From: Roseovarius lutimaris
GTDB taxonomy: Bacteria; Pseudomonadota; Alphaproteobacteria; Rhodobacterales; Rhodobacteraceae
Direction of reading: 5' to 3'
Length of the DNA stretch: 64,000 bases
Assembly (NCBI RefSeq): GCF_900115165.1
Contig: NZ_FOVP01000002.1
Coordinates: 228,293-292,292, forward strand
The notes below the pieces were generated by a model. The model was not told the origin of the DNA. It was given only the letters and a program-made list of their open reading frames with translations, and ran no database searches. This document shows, piece by piece, positions 1 through 9,583 of this stretch; the stretch's first letter is position 1; each line of letters starts with the position of its first letter. A program made the translations under genes and the position numbers.

Positions 1-459
1 ATACCGTTCCCGGTCGCCCTTGGCAGCCTCTATGCCTGCCTTCTGGGCCTCCTTGATGGCCTCTGCCTGTGCCTGTGCGGTTGCTGCCATGAAGGCGATC
101 AGGGCGTCTCTCACGGCCTCCTGCATGGGGTCTCTGGTGGCCCCGTCGAAGGTCAGGTTGTTGATCACCGTCTTGATCACGACCCCTTGCCGCATGAAGT
201 GGCGGATTGTGTCAGTCACATCCTGATAGTTCCGCCCCAGCCGGTCCACCCAGCGCACCACAAGAGTGTCCCCTTGCCGCAGCTTGTCGAACAGTCTGCG
301 CCCGTTGGGACGCTCAGCCAAGGGGACAGAGATACCGGAAACCCCGTGATCCGACACCACATCATCAATGATAAAGCCAGCCGCCGTGGCTTGGGATAGC
401 TGGTGATCAAGGTTCTGGTCTGCGGTCGAGACGCGGGCGTAAAGGATGGTTTGAGTCAT
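1..459 (-). CDS. Serine recombinase (resolvase/invertase family), 3' end outside window
   Basis: The first 153 codons of a serine site-specific recombinase are visible, read leftward off the window edge. The N-terminal YARVST motif holds the presumed catalytic serine (about residue 11), and the downstream arginine-rich stretch VRWVDRLGRN matches the conserved catalytic core of Pin/Tn3 resolvases. Such enzymes cut and rejoin DNA at res or gix sites as tetramers. The ATG at 459 opens right at the catalytic fold, as usual in the family. The C-terminal helix-turn-helix is not seen because the gene is truncated by the edge. Inverted repeats lie just upstream (472-586). Together with the tyrosine integrase at 5434-6813 it marks this end of the window as mobile DNA. 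Family assignment is secure; the DNA target is inference. Confidence 0.93.
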   Translation of the reverse strand, partial: MTQTILYARVSTADQNLDHQLSQATAAGFIIDDVVSDHGVSGISVPLAERPNGRRLFDKLRQGDTLVVRWVDRLGRNYQDVTDTIRHFMRQGVVIKTVINNLTFDGATRDPMQEAVRDALIAFMAATAQAQAEAIKEAQKAGIEAAKGDRERY

Positions 460-471
460 AGTGGCCTCTCA

Positions 472-586
472 GGGTGTCCGATTAGGTAGTGTCCCCTGAT
501 AAGCCTGTCCGTTGATGAATGTCAAGCCTTACGGACACCCTTTCGGTCACTTTCTGGGCGTCCCTTGGGGTACACCCTAACGGACA
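472..586. promoter_or_regulatory. Res-like cluster of TGTCCGT/ACGGACA repeats upstream of the serine recombinase
   Basis: A 9-bp perfect inverted repeat, GGGTGTCCG at 472-480 and CGGACACCC at 532-540, starts 13 bp upstream of the recombinase start codon. The core heptamer TGTCCGT recurs at 506-512 and in inverted form (ACGGACA) at 531-537 and 580-586. Serine resolvases normally bind arrays of inverted half-sites next to their own gene, so this is a candidate recombination/autoregulation site. The rest of the gap to 954 contains a smaller dyad (GACACT-3-AGTGTC, 811-825) and no credible gene. Confidence 0.45.
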
Positions 587-954
587 AAATAGAACGCACC
601 CCTGCCCGACCTTGAAGGTGGCCCGGTGCATCATCACCCTTGATCAGACACCCCGTGGCGCTGGCCTTGGCCCCCGGTCCCGTCTCTGGCCTGTGTGGGT
701 GGGGGTATGGGGGATAATACTGGCGCTCGGCTGGGGCGATATGGGGCTTCAGAAATGTGACCCGGAAAACAGCCGCAGTGGACTTGTAGCGACACAATCG
801 GCCCTTTGCGGACACTCACAGTGTCGTCCGACGCTGCGCTGCAGCTTCCCGGAAGCAGGCATTAAGCATAGGCGCTTCAATCTGGTGGACAAAGAAATGG
901 CCACGTGATTTCTTGGCTGTGAACAATGCCCATCTAACCTCGGAATAGACTGAA

Positions 955-1470
955 GTGCGGGATACTGACCAAACCATCACCTTCGACCAGATGAAAGGAA
1001 CTATCGGCTCACTCGTGTTTCTTTGGTCGGGTATCGAACAGTCCCTTAATGAATCAATTGAAAATCTGCACACAGAGAAAAAATCCAAATCGGTTCATGG
1101 CATATCGAGGTCTATCGATGTGTGGTCGCTGGCGGTCAAACAAACGGATAATACCAGTACACTTCGGACGGACCTTTGCGATCGCTTGGTCAGAATGCTT
1201 AAGGAAGCGCTCGTGATCAGGAATCTCGTATGTCACGGATTGACTGGAATCTCCGTGCGACTTCACATCGATTACCCAGAAGCACATCTCAAAGTGCAGC
1301 TTGGGGAAGATACGCGTCTCCTGACTTGGAAACAACTTGATGAAATGTTTAGTTGGATGTCGAGGAGTAGGTGGCTCATCAGAGATTTGACCGAGGCCGC
1401 CATGGAAAATGACGCCCAGCGAGCCCATAACAGACTGATCCGTTGGGAGAAATTCCCCGAGCAACAGTAA
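955..1470 (+). CDS. Small protein with HEPN-like Rx4H motif
   Basis: A 171-residue protein from a GTG start; an in-frame ATG at 991 would give 159 residues. It has no signal peptide and looks all-helical. The stretch RNLVCHG (about residues 89-95) fits the R-x4-H signature of HEPN domains, where the polar residue plus Arg and His form an RNase active site; the following Gly is also common in such families. I do not recognise a named family. It lies 145 bp upstream of, and in the same direction as, the SIR2-domain gene, so it could be a partner, antitoxin-like or effector component. That link is inference from adjacency; the motif alone is short and could be chance. Confidence 0.6.
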   Translation: MRDTDQTITFDQMKGTIGSLVFLWSGIEQSLNESIENLHTEKKSKSVHGISRSIDVWSLAVKQTDNTSTLRTDLCDRLVRMLKEALVIRNLVCHGLTGISVRLHIDYPEAHLKVQLGEDTRLLTWKQLDEMFSWMSRSRWLIRDLTEAAMENDAQRAHNRLIRWEKFPEQQ

Positions 1471-1615
1471 CGGCCCAAAGCCGACGTCCATTGAGGGGCT
1501 GGAATGCTGCACTGCGGTCCGTCAATTCGGACATTCGCTGAGTCCTCGCGATAGACGCGTAGCCCGTGGTTGCCTCCTCTGCTATTCTGCTAAAGCATCT
1601 AATTGAGGAAAGACA

Positions 1616-4600
1616 TTGATTTCCATTTCAAACGGCAACTGGCCTGAAGGTTTCGATAAACTTCCAGATTTTCCAGCATTTGAAAGTTTCGCCAGGGCTC
1701 TCTGGGAAAATCAGGCGGCTGTTATGGTCGGCTCGGGTTTTAGTAGAGCCTGTCTACGTGAACCGACAGCACCCGCCCCACCCCTTTGGGGCGATTTCAA
1801 GGCGCGTATGGAGATCGCGCTGGGTTACAGTTCGGGTTATGACCTGATGCTTTGCGCTTGGCTCAGGAATATCAAACCCTTCATGGAGAGGATGGTTTAG
1901 ATCGGTTGATCCGTGAGCTTGTGCCGGACGAGCGCTGGTCGCCCGGTCCCTTGCATAAACGGCTACTGGAATTTCCGTGGCAGGACGTGTTGACGACCAA
2001 CTGGGATACACTGCTTGAACGAACGACGCCGGAAACACCTGATCGTGTTTATAGCTGCGTCAGGACTGTGCAGGATATAGCGCACCAAGCGGCTCCACGC
2101 ATCATCAAGCTTCACGGGTCCTTGCCTTCACATAAGCCGTTTATCTTCACTGAGGACGAATTCCGTACGTATCCAGCAAATTTTGCTCCGTTCGTAAATC
2201 TTGCACAGCAGGTGATGCTTGAACATGAACTCTGCCTCATCGGCTTTTCAGGTGTTGACCCAAACTTTCTTGCTTGGAGCGGCTGGGCTCGCGATACCTT
2301 GGGAGCGTCGACACGTCGGATTAGGCTAGTTGGGTCATTGAACCTCACGCCACCAGCTAGAGCCCTTCTCGAAGCACGAAACGTGACACCTATTGATTTG
2401 GGGCCATTGGTCAAAGATGTCCACAGCAGCGAAAAGCACGAGCGAGCACTTGAGATTTTTTTCGAAGCTTTAAACTTTGCCAAACCGCCGTCCCCATTTG
2501 ATTGGGTGAAGTCGCCGGATCGTTTTTCAGCGCCTCCGAACGCACCAGATCACGAGAAGGCGAGCAGAAAAGAAGTCGCGGAGACATGGGCCGGAGATCG
2601 CTTGTCTTACCCTGGTTGGATCGTAGGTCCAGTTCGACAAACGAATTCACTTACCTACAGCTTGCCGACGTTGAAAAAAGGTCCTGAAACGCCTGAAGCA
2701 CACTTGAGATTTGCGGCGGAAAAAATTTGGCGACATCGAACGGCCTGTATCTGGATTTTCCAGAAAGACCTTGAAGAAGCAGACCAACATTACGATGCTG
2801 AACATTCAAATCTCTCATCACCTGAGCGCATCGCCTTATGCGTGGCCTGTGCGACGGAATGGCGTAGATTTCAGGATTGGGGTAAGTGGTCTGTGTGGAT
2901 GGAACGTTTGCAGGCAATCTCCAGCGAAGAGGGTCGACTTGCGTATGCATACGAAGCTGGTCAGCGAGCCCTTCTGAAATGGGATGATGCTGCAATCCTG
3001 ACATCCGCCACTAGCCTTAAATCCGAAGAACCAATTTGGATGATGCGACGCGCCGGTCTCTTGGCTACGCTGTATCACCACCGCGAGGCCGCCGAACTTT
3101 ATCAGGCTGCGCTATTACGTATCAGACAAAAGCAAGTATCTGATCCAAAATCTGCGTGGCTTATTTCACTGGAGGGTTGGGCAGCGTTTTACCATCGTTG
3201 TTCTAAGTCGGCGCTGACTGACGATCCTTTCAGTTACCCTGAAGATGAGACTGACGAAACGCGCATGCGTTTCCTTGGTGCAAAAGCAGACCCATGGGAC
3301 ACGATTTCTCGCTATGACAATCTGACCACTAAGCGGATTGACCGTAACAGGAAGGACAGCGAACCGTGGTCGCTTTCATTCAAACCTGGCAGCTATCGGC
3401 ATGGCGGTTCAACTCGCCTTGGTGGCGACGATGAATGTCCCTTTTATGGTTTACTTGAGCTTATCGAGCGCACAGGCGCACCTGAGACCATTTCGAACTT
3501 TGACGTGTTTTCTACCCGTGTCGAAACGGCTTATCGGGCTATCACAAATCCCGACGAAGATGACTTGATGGCATTTTTGGCTCGCTATCGTGGAGCGGAC
3601 AAAAAGATACTCGATTGGGCGTTGCCGCGCACGAAGGTCGCGCAGCTAAGTACAGAAGCTGTCGAGCAGTTGCTTGAGGGTATTCAGAAACGTGTGGATC
3701 GTTTGCGAGCATTGAACGACACCCAAAACGGGAACAATCATCTCGCCTTCCTTTTGGAGGTAATGGCAAGGATTGTTATCCGAGCGCCATCTAAGAAGGC
3801 GTTGGAATTATTTCTTTGGGCCATCTCATTGTTTGAAAAACCGGCCATCTGGTGGGGTGGCTATGCTGCCAGCAACGCTGTTATGGAAGCGGCTGTTGAG
3901 GCGATGGCTTTAGCCGAAAAAAGCAGTGCTTTGCTAGCAGCAATTGGTCTTAAAACTCCAGGCGAGGGTGGTGCAGTAGCAACAGAACGTGACTGGCCAG
4001 AGCCAATCGATGCTTTCTCTGATCAAAATGCCAGTGATCTTGAAATATCAACTGCTACTTCGCTTCGCATAGACGAACTAATTTCACATGTAGAAAACGG
4101 GCAAAAGCTGGACCGTGGACGCGCAATTCGGCGTCTTCATTTATTGTTTAAGGCAGGAAAACTCTCTAATCTTCAGTCGCAAGCTCTTCAGGACGCAATT
4201 TGGAAGAGAAAGGGGGAGAGCGGATGGCCATCCGAGACTGATTTGCATCCATGGCTATTTCTTGAACTTCCCGGCCATGAACATGCATCAGAAGTGTTCC
4301 GCACGAATATCTTAAAAGCTGTTTCCGAAGGCAGCGTCAGCCATGATCTGTTGATGAACCTGAGAATTGGTCTCAAGGTTGGAGGTTATCTGTTAGACGA
4401 AGCAACGCTAGCGTCCTGTATCTCTGTATGTCTTGACTGGGTCCCGCCCAGCATGGAAGGGCGGTCCGATTTCGACATAGCAATGTCTGGCGATACAGGC
4501 CTCAATCGAATTACAGCGCGTGAGATCGGCGAAGTTCTGGCGCGGACGCTTCTGCCAATGTTTGACCCTCAAACAATCGCGGACAGAGACATTGAATCGC

Positions 4601-5139
4601 GTCTTACTGCGAATGAAAGCTACCAACGGTTGCCGCAACTGGTAGCGGTTGCGTACCAAATCGAGCGCCTTTTTCCTGAACATGCGAGTTTTGCACTATC
4701 GCTCGTGCGACTAGCGCTGGCCAGCCGAGACCCAGAACGCGTCTATCCAGCGTATGTCGCGATGATGCAATACACCCAAGATGAAGCTTTCGAGACCGAG
4801 AATAGCGGGGCAATTGTTGAGCTCTTGATGCACGCCATCGAACAGCGCACACAACCCGGTTTAAGCAGCGCACTCCATCTTATGTGCGATCTTGTTGCGA
4901 CTGAACGCCTGAGCCCCGCCAACCAACAGCGAATTGTGGCTGCGCTTCCTGCCTTGATGGAGGAGTATCGTTACGATCAGGGACGCCTTGAAGTTCCTTC
5001 ACTTGCCGATTTGCCCCTCGTTAGAAAACGTATCCACAGGTTAACATCGCTGCTGAGAAAGCAAGATTACCTGCTGGAGGAGATAGAAGCGCAGCTCAGC
5101 AATGATCCTTTGCCGGAAGTGCGCAACATCAACACTTAG
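1616..5139 (+). pseudogene. SIR2-domain protein with long helical C-terminus, single-base frameshift near codon 76
   Basis: Two overlapping frames make one SIR2-family protein. The first starts at TTG 1616 after a GAGGAAAG ribosome site and carries the NAD-binding GSGFS motif (residues 39-43). The second frame carries LRLAQEY, TTNWD (Asn about 129, Asp about 131), KLHGS (catalytic His about 167) and GFSGVDPNF, then ends at 5139. In the second frame a TGA at 1840-1842 blocks any upstream start. Adding one C to the CC at 1843-1844 restores a continuous protein of 1174 residues reading YDPDALRLAQEY across the join. The ~880-residue remainder is helical without recognisable enzyme motifs. Long SIR2 proteins of this layout (for example DSR1/DSR2) are NAD-depleting anti-phage proteins, but orthology is not shown. 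If the shift is real, only the 1852-5139 frame (TTG start, 1095 aa) could be made and would lack the GxGxS loop. Confidence 0.85.
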
Positions 5140-5433
5140 TACGACGTCCCACGCTGTCGGGGGAAGAATTGGTCGGTTAAAACTTGCCTTTTTGAATGCT
5201 GCTAGCCAATCTTTGATCGAACTCAGCCTAGCATAAACGTTTGAATGACGGTTTTGGCCTGAACTTTCTGGATCTTCGCGCTTGCAACGAACTTCTGCTT
5301 TCCGCCTTGTTGATCACAGAAACGACGTGATCTTATGCATTTCCCACGCAAGTCCCGGCAGGCTGGCCTCGCTCTTGCCGTACATCGCCCCCTCATCCCT
5401 TTGACGGCTTTGAAGGACCGCCGCTGGCGCGGC
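5140..5433. other. Intergenic gap between convergent SIR2 gene and integrase
   Basis: No gene, clear hairpin or repeat was found in these 294 bp. The two flanking genes converge on it. Confidence 0.5.
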
Positions 5434-6813
5434 CTATTCCCGACCCGCTTGGCGGCTTTCCCTATGCTCCCCCAGCGCCTTTACCAGTGCATCACGCTTC
5501 TGCTCCAGCGAAACGGGACCACCATAAGACGCATCTTCACCACGCCCTAGGGCATGACCTTGGATAGCCTTTTGGGTGTCCGGGAAAATTTCCGCAGCCC
5601 GCATTCTGTCCTTCATGTTGTGGCGCAGGCTATAGGGGACGTGGCGCTTGTTTTTGGTCAGCGCCCTAATGCGCCCCTTGAGGGCCTGTGACAGGCGATC
5701 CATTCCACCCTCCCCATAGAAACGGGGGAACGCGGGGGCCGCTTGATCATTGACACCCTTCACCGCTTGCACAGCCGCCTTTAGGGCCGCACCCACAAGG
5801 GGCACCTGTCGGTTAGACCATGAGGTTTTGAGTGTTCGGTCATTGCGTTCGTTTATCACAATGTGAGGTACAGGGTGATCGAGGATAATTTCACCGACCT
5901 GCAATTGCCTGATCTCGCTGGGCCTAGCCCCTGTGAAGTCTAACAAAGTCCAGATCGGCAAAAGGTCAGGACGCTTCTTGCTCAGGGCATCATAGACCCC
6001 TTCAATTACATGGGCTGGCAACGCCTCGCGCTCATCTTGGCGGCTCACGGTTGTTTTCTGGAATTTGAGCTTCAGGAATGGATTAACCCCGCCCGCGTCC
6101 AATTCACTCTGAGCCACCCCAATCACGGCGCTGATGTCATTCTTCTCCCGTTTAATTGTCGATACGGTAACGCCACCCGCCATCCGAATGCCCCGCCACT
6201 TTCGGGCGTCCTCACGGGTCAGTTTGGATATAAACTTGTCCGAACCTACGGCTGCTATCAGGTGGCGCTTCGCACGGTCTAACCGCTGCTCTTGCTTTTT
6301 GCGCTGCTCAGGCAAGCTCTTCACGTTTTCGGTCAGATAGAACTTAAAAGCGTCCGTGATGGTTGGCTCTGGGGTTTCCTTTGACACGCCCCCAAGGAGG
6401 GCTGAGGCCATCGCCGCTTCTTTCTCGGGGACACCTTCATATCTCCCGGTGTCTGGGTTTTGATAGCGATCAACCAGCTTTGCAGCCGCCTCTTCCCTCC
6501 AAGTCTGCTCATTTAGGTTGGGTCCGGGTCCGTGAGGGTCAGCGCCCCAACCTTCCAGCATTGCCTTCAGCCGCTCGCGTTGCTCGGTGGGCGATAGACC
6601 CGTCACGCCGTTCTTCGCCAGTGCCAGAATGTGTTCTATGCGCTCGTGGTAGGGGCCATAGGCAACAAGCGCCTCACCCTCGGTGCGACCAAGTGTCGAG
6701 ACAAATTCCGTCTTACCTATCGACGCCAATAACGCCTTTGGGACGCGCCTGCGGTAAATGTAGTGACCATTTCGATTGTCAGTCTTGACGTGCTTCACGC
6801 TGAAACTCCGCAT
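5434..6813 (-). CDS. Tyrosine recombinase/integrase
   Basis: A 459-residue integrase of the lambda Int superfamily. The ATG at 6813 follows GGAGAG at good spacing; an ATG at 6828 is possible. The N-terminus (HYIYRRRVPKALL) is the short beta segment found in many proteobacterial island integrases. The catalytic C-terminal domain shows TGARPSEIR (first Arg), SLRH (second Arg; the usual preceding His is replaced), QGHALG (His) and SYGG (nucleophile Tyr near the end). It starts about 95 bp from the 3' end of tRNA-Thr and reads away from it, the classic arrangement for an element integrated at a tRNA. It would catalyse insertion and excision of the island. Confidence is high in family, moderate in the exact start. 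Confidence 0.93.
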   Translation of the reverse strand: MRSFSVKHVKTDNRNGHYIYRRRVPKALLASIGKTEFVSTLGRTEGEALVAYGPYHERIEHILALAKNGVTGLSPTEQRERLKAMLEGWGADPHGPGPNLNEQTWREEAAAKLVDRYQNPDTGRYEGVPEKEAAMASALLGGVSKETPEPTITDAFKFYLTENVKSLPEQRKKQEQRLDRAKRHLIAAVGSDKFISKLTREDARKWRGIRMAGGVTVSTIKREKNDISAVIGVAQSELDAGGVNPFLKLKFQKTTVSRQDEREALPAHVIEGVYDALSKKRPDLLPIWTLLDFTGARPSEIRQLQVGEIILDHPVPHIVINERNDRTLKTSWSNRQVPLVGAALKAAVQAVKGVNDQAAPAFPRFYGEGGMDRLSQALKGRIRALTKNKRHVPYSLRHNMKDRMRAAEIFPDTQKAIQGHALGRGEDASYGGPVSLEQKRDALVKALGEHRESRQAGRE

Positions 6814-6871
6814 AACCCCACTCTCCATTGTGTATACGGGCGTGGATACAGGAGCACAATAAAGAAGAGTA

Positions 6872-6902
6872 AACGTCAGTAAAATCAAATACTTATGACG
6901 TT
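6872..6902. repeat. Inverted repeat between integrase start and tRNA-Thr 3' end
   Basis: AACGTCA (6872-6878) and TGACGTT (6896-6902) form a perfect 7-bp inverted repeat with a 17-bp AT-rich spacer, directly next to the tRNA CCA end. It could be an integrase or excisionase arm site, or a weak hairpin ending the tRNA transcript. Location in the expected attachment region favours the former; this is inference. Confidence 0.4.
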
Positions 6903-6907
6903 ATTTT

Positions 6908-6983
6908 TGGTGCCTCAAGAGGGACTCGAACCCCCGACCTTGTCCTTACGAAGGACCTGCTCTACCAGCTGAGCTATTGAGGC
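6908..6983 (-). tRNA. tRNA-Thr (anticodon CGU)
   Basis: A complete cloverleaf on the minus strand: acceptor arm GCCTCAA (6977-6983) pairs with TTGAGGC (6912-6918), the T-arm holds GTTCGAGTC, the D-arm is AGCTCAGCTGGTAGAGC and the anticodon loop is TTCGTAA, giving CGU. Discriminator A at 6911 is followed by an encoded CCA (6908-6910). Its 3' end is the likely integration target of the adjacent tyrosine integrase; the matching direct repeat would lie left of the window. Confidence 0.97.
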
Positions 6984-7095
6984 GACGCAACCGCCCGTTT
7001 AAACGCAACGCGCTATCCGTTCAAGTCAGATTTAGAGCGCAATGGCGACGTCGCCGTCATGGTCTTCGGAGCTCTTCCTCTCAGCCGCAGCACTT

Positions 7096-7587
7096 TTAGG
7101 GGTCTGGCGGTGCGCAGGCCAAAAGCGCCTCAAGGTCGATGGGGTCGTTGACCATGGCAACGTCGCCGTTTGCGTCGCGCGGCCATTCTTCTTCGGGGCG
7201 ATCGCGGTAAAGTTCGACACCGTTGCCGTCAGGGTCAGAGACATAAATCGCCTCACTCACCCCATGATCGGCGGCGCCCTCAATCGCGATACCTGCATGC
7301 ACCACGCGACGCAGGGCATCGGCTAATTGCGCGCGGTCCGGGTAGAGAAACGCGGTATGGTATAGCCCGGTGTGACCCTTGGGCGCGGGTGTGCCGCCAA
7401 GGCTTTCCCAAGTGTTGAGGCCAAGGTGATGGTGATAGCCACCCGCCGACAAAAACGCCGCTCGTGTGCCGTATTTCTGCTGAAGCTCGAAACCAAGCAC
7501 GCCCTGATAAAAGGCGATGGCGCGGTCAAGATCGGCCACCTTCAGGTGGACATGACCGATCCGGGTCTGGGGGTGAACGGGGGGCAT
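7096..7587 (-). CDS. VOC-family (glyoxalase/extradiol dioxygenase-like) protein
   Basis: A 163-residue single-domain vicinal-oxygen-chelate protein. IGHVHLKVADLDRA at the N-terminus is the canonical first beta-alpha unit with a metal-ligand His (residue 12), followed by LGF, a HHHLGLNTW segment (second His) and NGVELYRDRP with the third ligand Glu. This resembles CatE-like catechol-2,3-dioxygenase relatives, but the substrate cannot be read from the sequence. It is probably transcribed alone; the amino-acid genes to its right share its strand with a 100-bp gap. Confidence 0.88.
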   Translation of the reverse strand: MPPVHPQTRIGHVHLKVADLDRAIAFYQGVLGFELQQKYGTRAAFLSAGGYHHHLGLNTWESLGGTPAPKGHTGLYHTAFLYPDRAQLADALRRVVHAGIAIEGAADHGVSEAIYVSDPDGNGVELYRDRPEEEWPRDANGDVAMVNDPIDLEALLACAPPDP

Positions 7588-7687
7588 GATCAGGGGCCTT
7601 TCTCTGGGTGCCCCAATCTAGCCATTGCGCGGCAAGTGCTCAATTCTCGTTCTTTGCCCATCTTCTGTGCGAAAATGCAAAGGTTGC

Positions 7688-8548
7688 CTAGATTGCCGCC
7701 TTCAGGCTTTCCTCAAGGTAGATCTCGCGCAAGCGTGGGGCGCGTTGCCCCGGTGTGCCATCGCCAATTGCTGCGCCGTCGATTTCCACCACCGGCATCA
7801 CAAAGGCGCTTGCCGAGGTGACAAAGGCCTCATCCGCCGATTTTGCCTCTTCGATGGTAAAGTTGCGTTCCTCAACCTCCATTTGCGCCTCGCGGGCAAA
7901 GCGCAGCACGGCGGCGCGGGTGATGCCATGCAGGATATCGCTCGACAGGGCGCGGGTGATGATCTTGTTGCCCTTGACGATATAGGCGTTGTTGCTGGTG
8001 CCTTCGGTGACAAAGCCGTCCTCGACCATCCAGGCATCATCGCAGCCGGCCTTTTTCGCCATCATCTTGCCCATCGACGGATAAAGAAGTTGTACCGTCT
8101 TGATGTCGCGCCGACCCCAGCGGATATCCTCGATCGACACGATCCGAAGCCCGGTTTTGGCCACCGGAGTCTTGGCCATGCCGGGTTTGGACTGGGTGAA
8201 CAGCACAAGCGTCGGTTCGGTGGTGTCGGGATCGGGAAAGACAAAGTCGCGGTCGCCATCGCTGCCGCGGGTGACCTGGAGATAGATCAACCCATCTTCG
8301 ATCTCGTTGACGCGCACCAATTCGCGATGGATTTCAAGCAGGTCATCAAAGGCGACAGGTTTTTTCATGTCCAGCTCGGTCAGCGAGCGTTCAAGCCGTG
8401 CCTGATGGCCGCCAAAATCAATCAACTTGCCGCCCAGAACGCTGGTCACCTCATAAACCCCGTCCGCCATAAGAAAACCGCGATCAAAGATCGAAACACT
8501 CGCTTCGGTCTCAGGCAGGTATTGGCCGTTCACATAAACAGTGCGCAT
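7688..8548 (-). CDS. D-amino-acid transaminase (fold-type IV PLP enzyme)
   Basis: A 286-residue class-IV aminotransferase. The ATG at 8548 gives the typical opening MRTVYVNGQYLP and FDRGF at 21-25. The PLP lysine is K150 in RRDIK, as in bacterial D-alanine aminotransferases; VTEGTSNNAYIVKG and HGITRAAVL form the phosphate-binding and dimer regions. The enzyme interconverts D-amino acids and keto acids with D-Ala/D-Glu as typical partners. Its start lies 4 bp after the dgcA stop, so the two are co-transcribed. Placement with dgcA and dgcN supports a catabolic role on D-Ala or D-Glu rather than branched-chain synthesis. Specificity remains inference. Confidence 0.9.
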   Translation of the reverse strand: MRTVYVNGQYLPETEASVSIFDRGFLMADGVYEVTSVLGGKLIDFGGHQARLERSLTELDMKKPVAFDDLLEIHRELVRVNEIEDGLIYLQVTRGSDGDRDFVFPDPDTTEPTLVLFTQSKPGMAKTPVAKTGLRIVSIEDIRWGRRDIKTVQLLYPSMGKMMAKKAGCDDAWMVEDGFVTEGTSNNAYIVKGNKIITRALSSDILHGITRAAVLRFAREAQMEVEERNFTIEEAKSADEAFVTSASAFVMPVVEIDGAAIGDGTPGQRAPRLREIYLEESLKAAI

Positions 8549-8552
8549 GGTG

Positions 8553-9518
8553 TTATCCCCAAAGCTCGGGCCCGGGCGGGTGCACCCCGGCGGCATCAAA
8601 TGTCAAAGCGTTCTCACGGTCTTCGGCCAGAAGGAGCGGGCCGTCAAGGTCTGTCACCAACGCGCCTTGCGCGACAAGCGTCGCAGGCGCCATGGCAAGG
8701 CTTGATCCGACCATACAGCCAACCATCACCTGATACCCTTGCGCAAGCGCTGCGTCGCGCAGGGCAAGCGCCTCGGTCAGGCCGCCGGTTTTGTCGAGCT
8801 TGATGTTCACTACATCGTATTTGCCCTTCAAACCGGCAAGGCTGGCGCGATCATGACAGGATTCGTCGGCGCAGACCGGCACCGGGCGCTCCATCCCGAT
8901 TAGCACGTCGTCCTCGCCCGAGGGCAGGGGCTGTTCCACCAATGCCACCCCAAGGCGCAGAAGATGGGGCGCAAGATCCGCATAGACTTCGGCGCTCCAG
9001 CCCTCATTGGCGTCGATGATGATCTTCGCCTCTGGCGCGCCACGGCGCACGGCCTCAAGGCGGGGCATGTCGTCGGGTGTGCCAAGTTTGATTTTCAGGA
9101 TCGGACGATGGGCATTTTGTTCGGCCTGCGCCTGCATTTTTTCGGGGGCATCAAGCGACAGGGTATAGGCCGTGATTTCCGGCCCTGGTTGCGCCACGCC
9201 TGCCAGTTGCCAGACGCGTTGCCCGCTTTGCTTGGCCTCAAGATCCCAAAGCGCGCAATCGACCGCGTTGCGGGCCGCCCCGGCGGGCAACAGATCATAA
9301 AGCGCCGCGCGTGTCAGCTGATCGGGCAGGCCCGTGATCTCGGCGGTGACGCTGTCAAGAGTTTCGCCGTAACGCGCATAGGGCACACATTCGCCCCAAC
9401 CGGTCACGCCGCCCTCGGTGACGCGCACGGTCAAAACCTGCGCCTCGGTCCGCGATCCCCGGCTGATGGTAAAAACCTGCGCAAGTTTGAACACGTCGCG
9501 GGTCACGTCAATCTGCAT
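8553..9518 (-). CDS. dgcA: N-acetyl-D-glutamate racemase DgcA / dipeptide epimerase-like enolase-superfamily enzyme
   Basis: A 321-residue member of the muconate-lactonizing/enolase superfamily. The catalytic set is visible: K142 and K144 in LKIKLG, metal ligands D169 (IIIDANEGW), E195 (VEQPLP) and D218 (CADES), and the opposite-face base K240 (VNIKLDKTGG). This KxK plus K arrangement belongs to the Ala-Glu epimerase group, which also includes DgcA, shown in marine bacteria to racemise N-acetyl-D-glutamate. Adjacency to a dgcN homologue (65 bp upstream) and to a D-amino-acid transaminase makes the DgcA role more likely than cell-wall dipeptide epimerisation. Both would serve recycling of murein-derived D-Glu. 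Confidence 0.85.
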   Translation of the reverse strand: MQIDVTRDVFKLAQVFTISRGSRTEAQVLTVRVTEGGVTGWGECVPYARYGETLDSVTAEITGLPDQLTRAALYDLLPAGAARNAVDCALWDLEAKQSGQRVWQLAGVAQPGPEITAYTLSLDAPEKMQAQAEQNAHRPILKIKLGTPDDMPRLEAVRRGAPEAKIIIDANEGWSAEVYADLAPHLLRLGVALVEQPLPSGEDDVLIGMERPVPVCADESCHDRASLAGLKGKYDVVNIKLDKTGGLTEALALRDAALAQGYQVMVGCMVGSSLAMAPATLVAQGALVTDLDGPLLLAEDRENALTFDAAGVHPPGPELWG

Positions 9519-9583
9519 GGCTCAGCCCTTTCACCATTCCAAAAATACTCAAAATCCTCGACCTGCAATCAGGCCTAGACCTA

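Noticed and set aside
519..908. 129-codon plus-strand frame in the gap after the recombinase
   Set aside because: Low-complexity composition, no ribosome site, overlaps the res-like repeats.
7625..8803. Plus-strand 392-codon open frame over the transaminase gene
   Set aside because: It mirrors the minus-strand enzyme with clear PLP motifs and has no recognisable domain.
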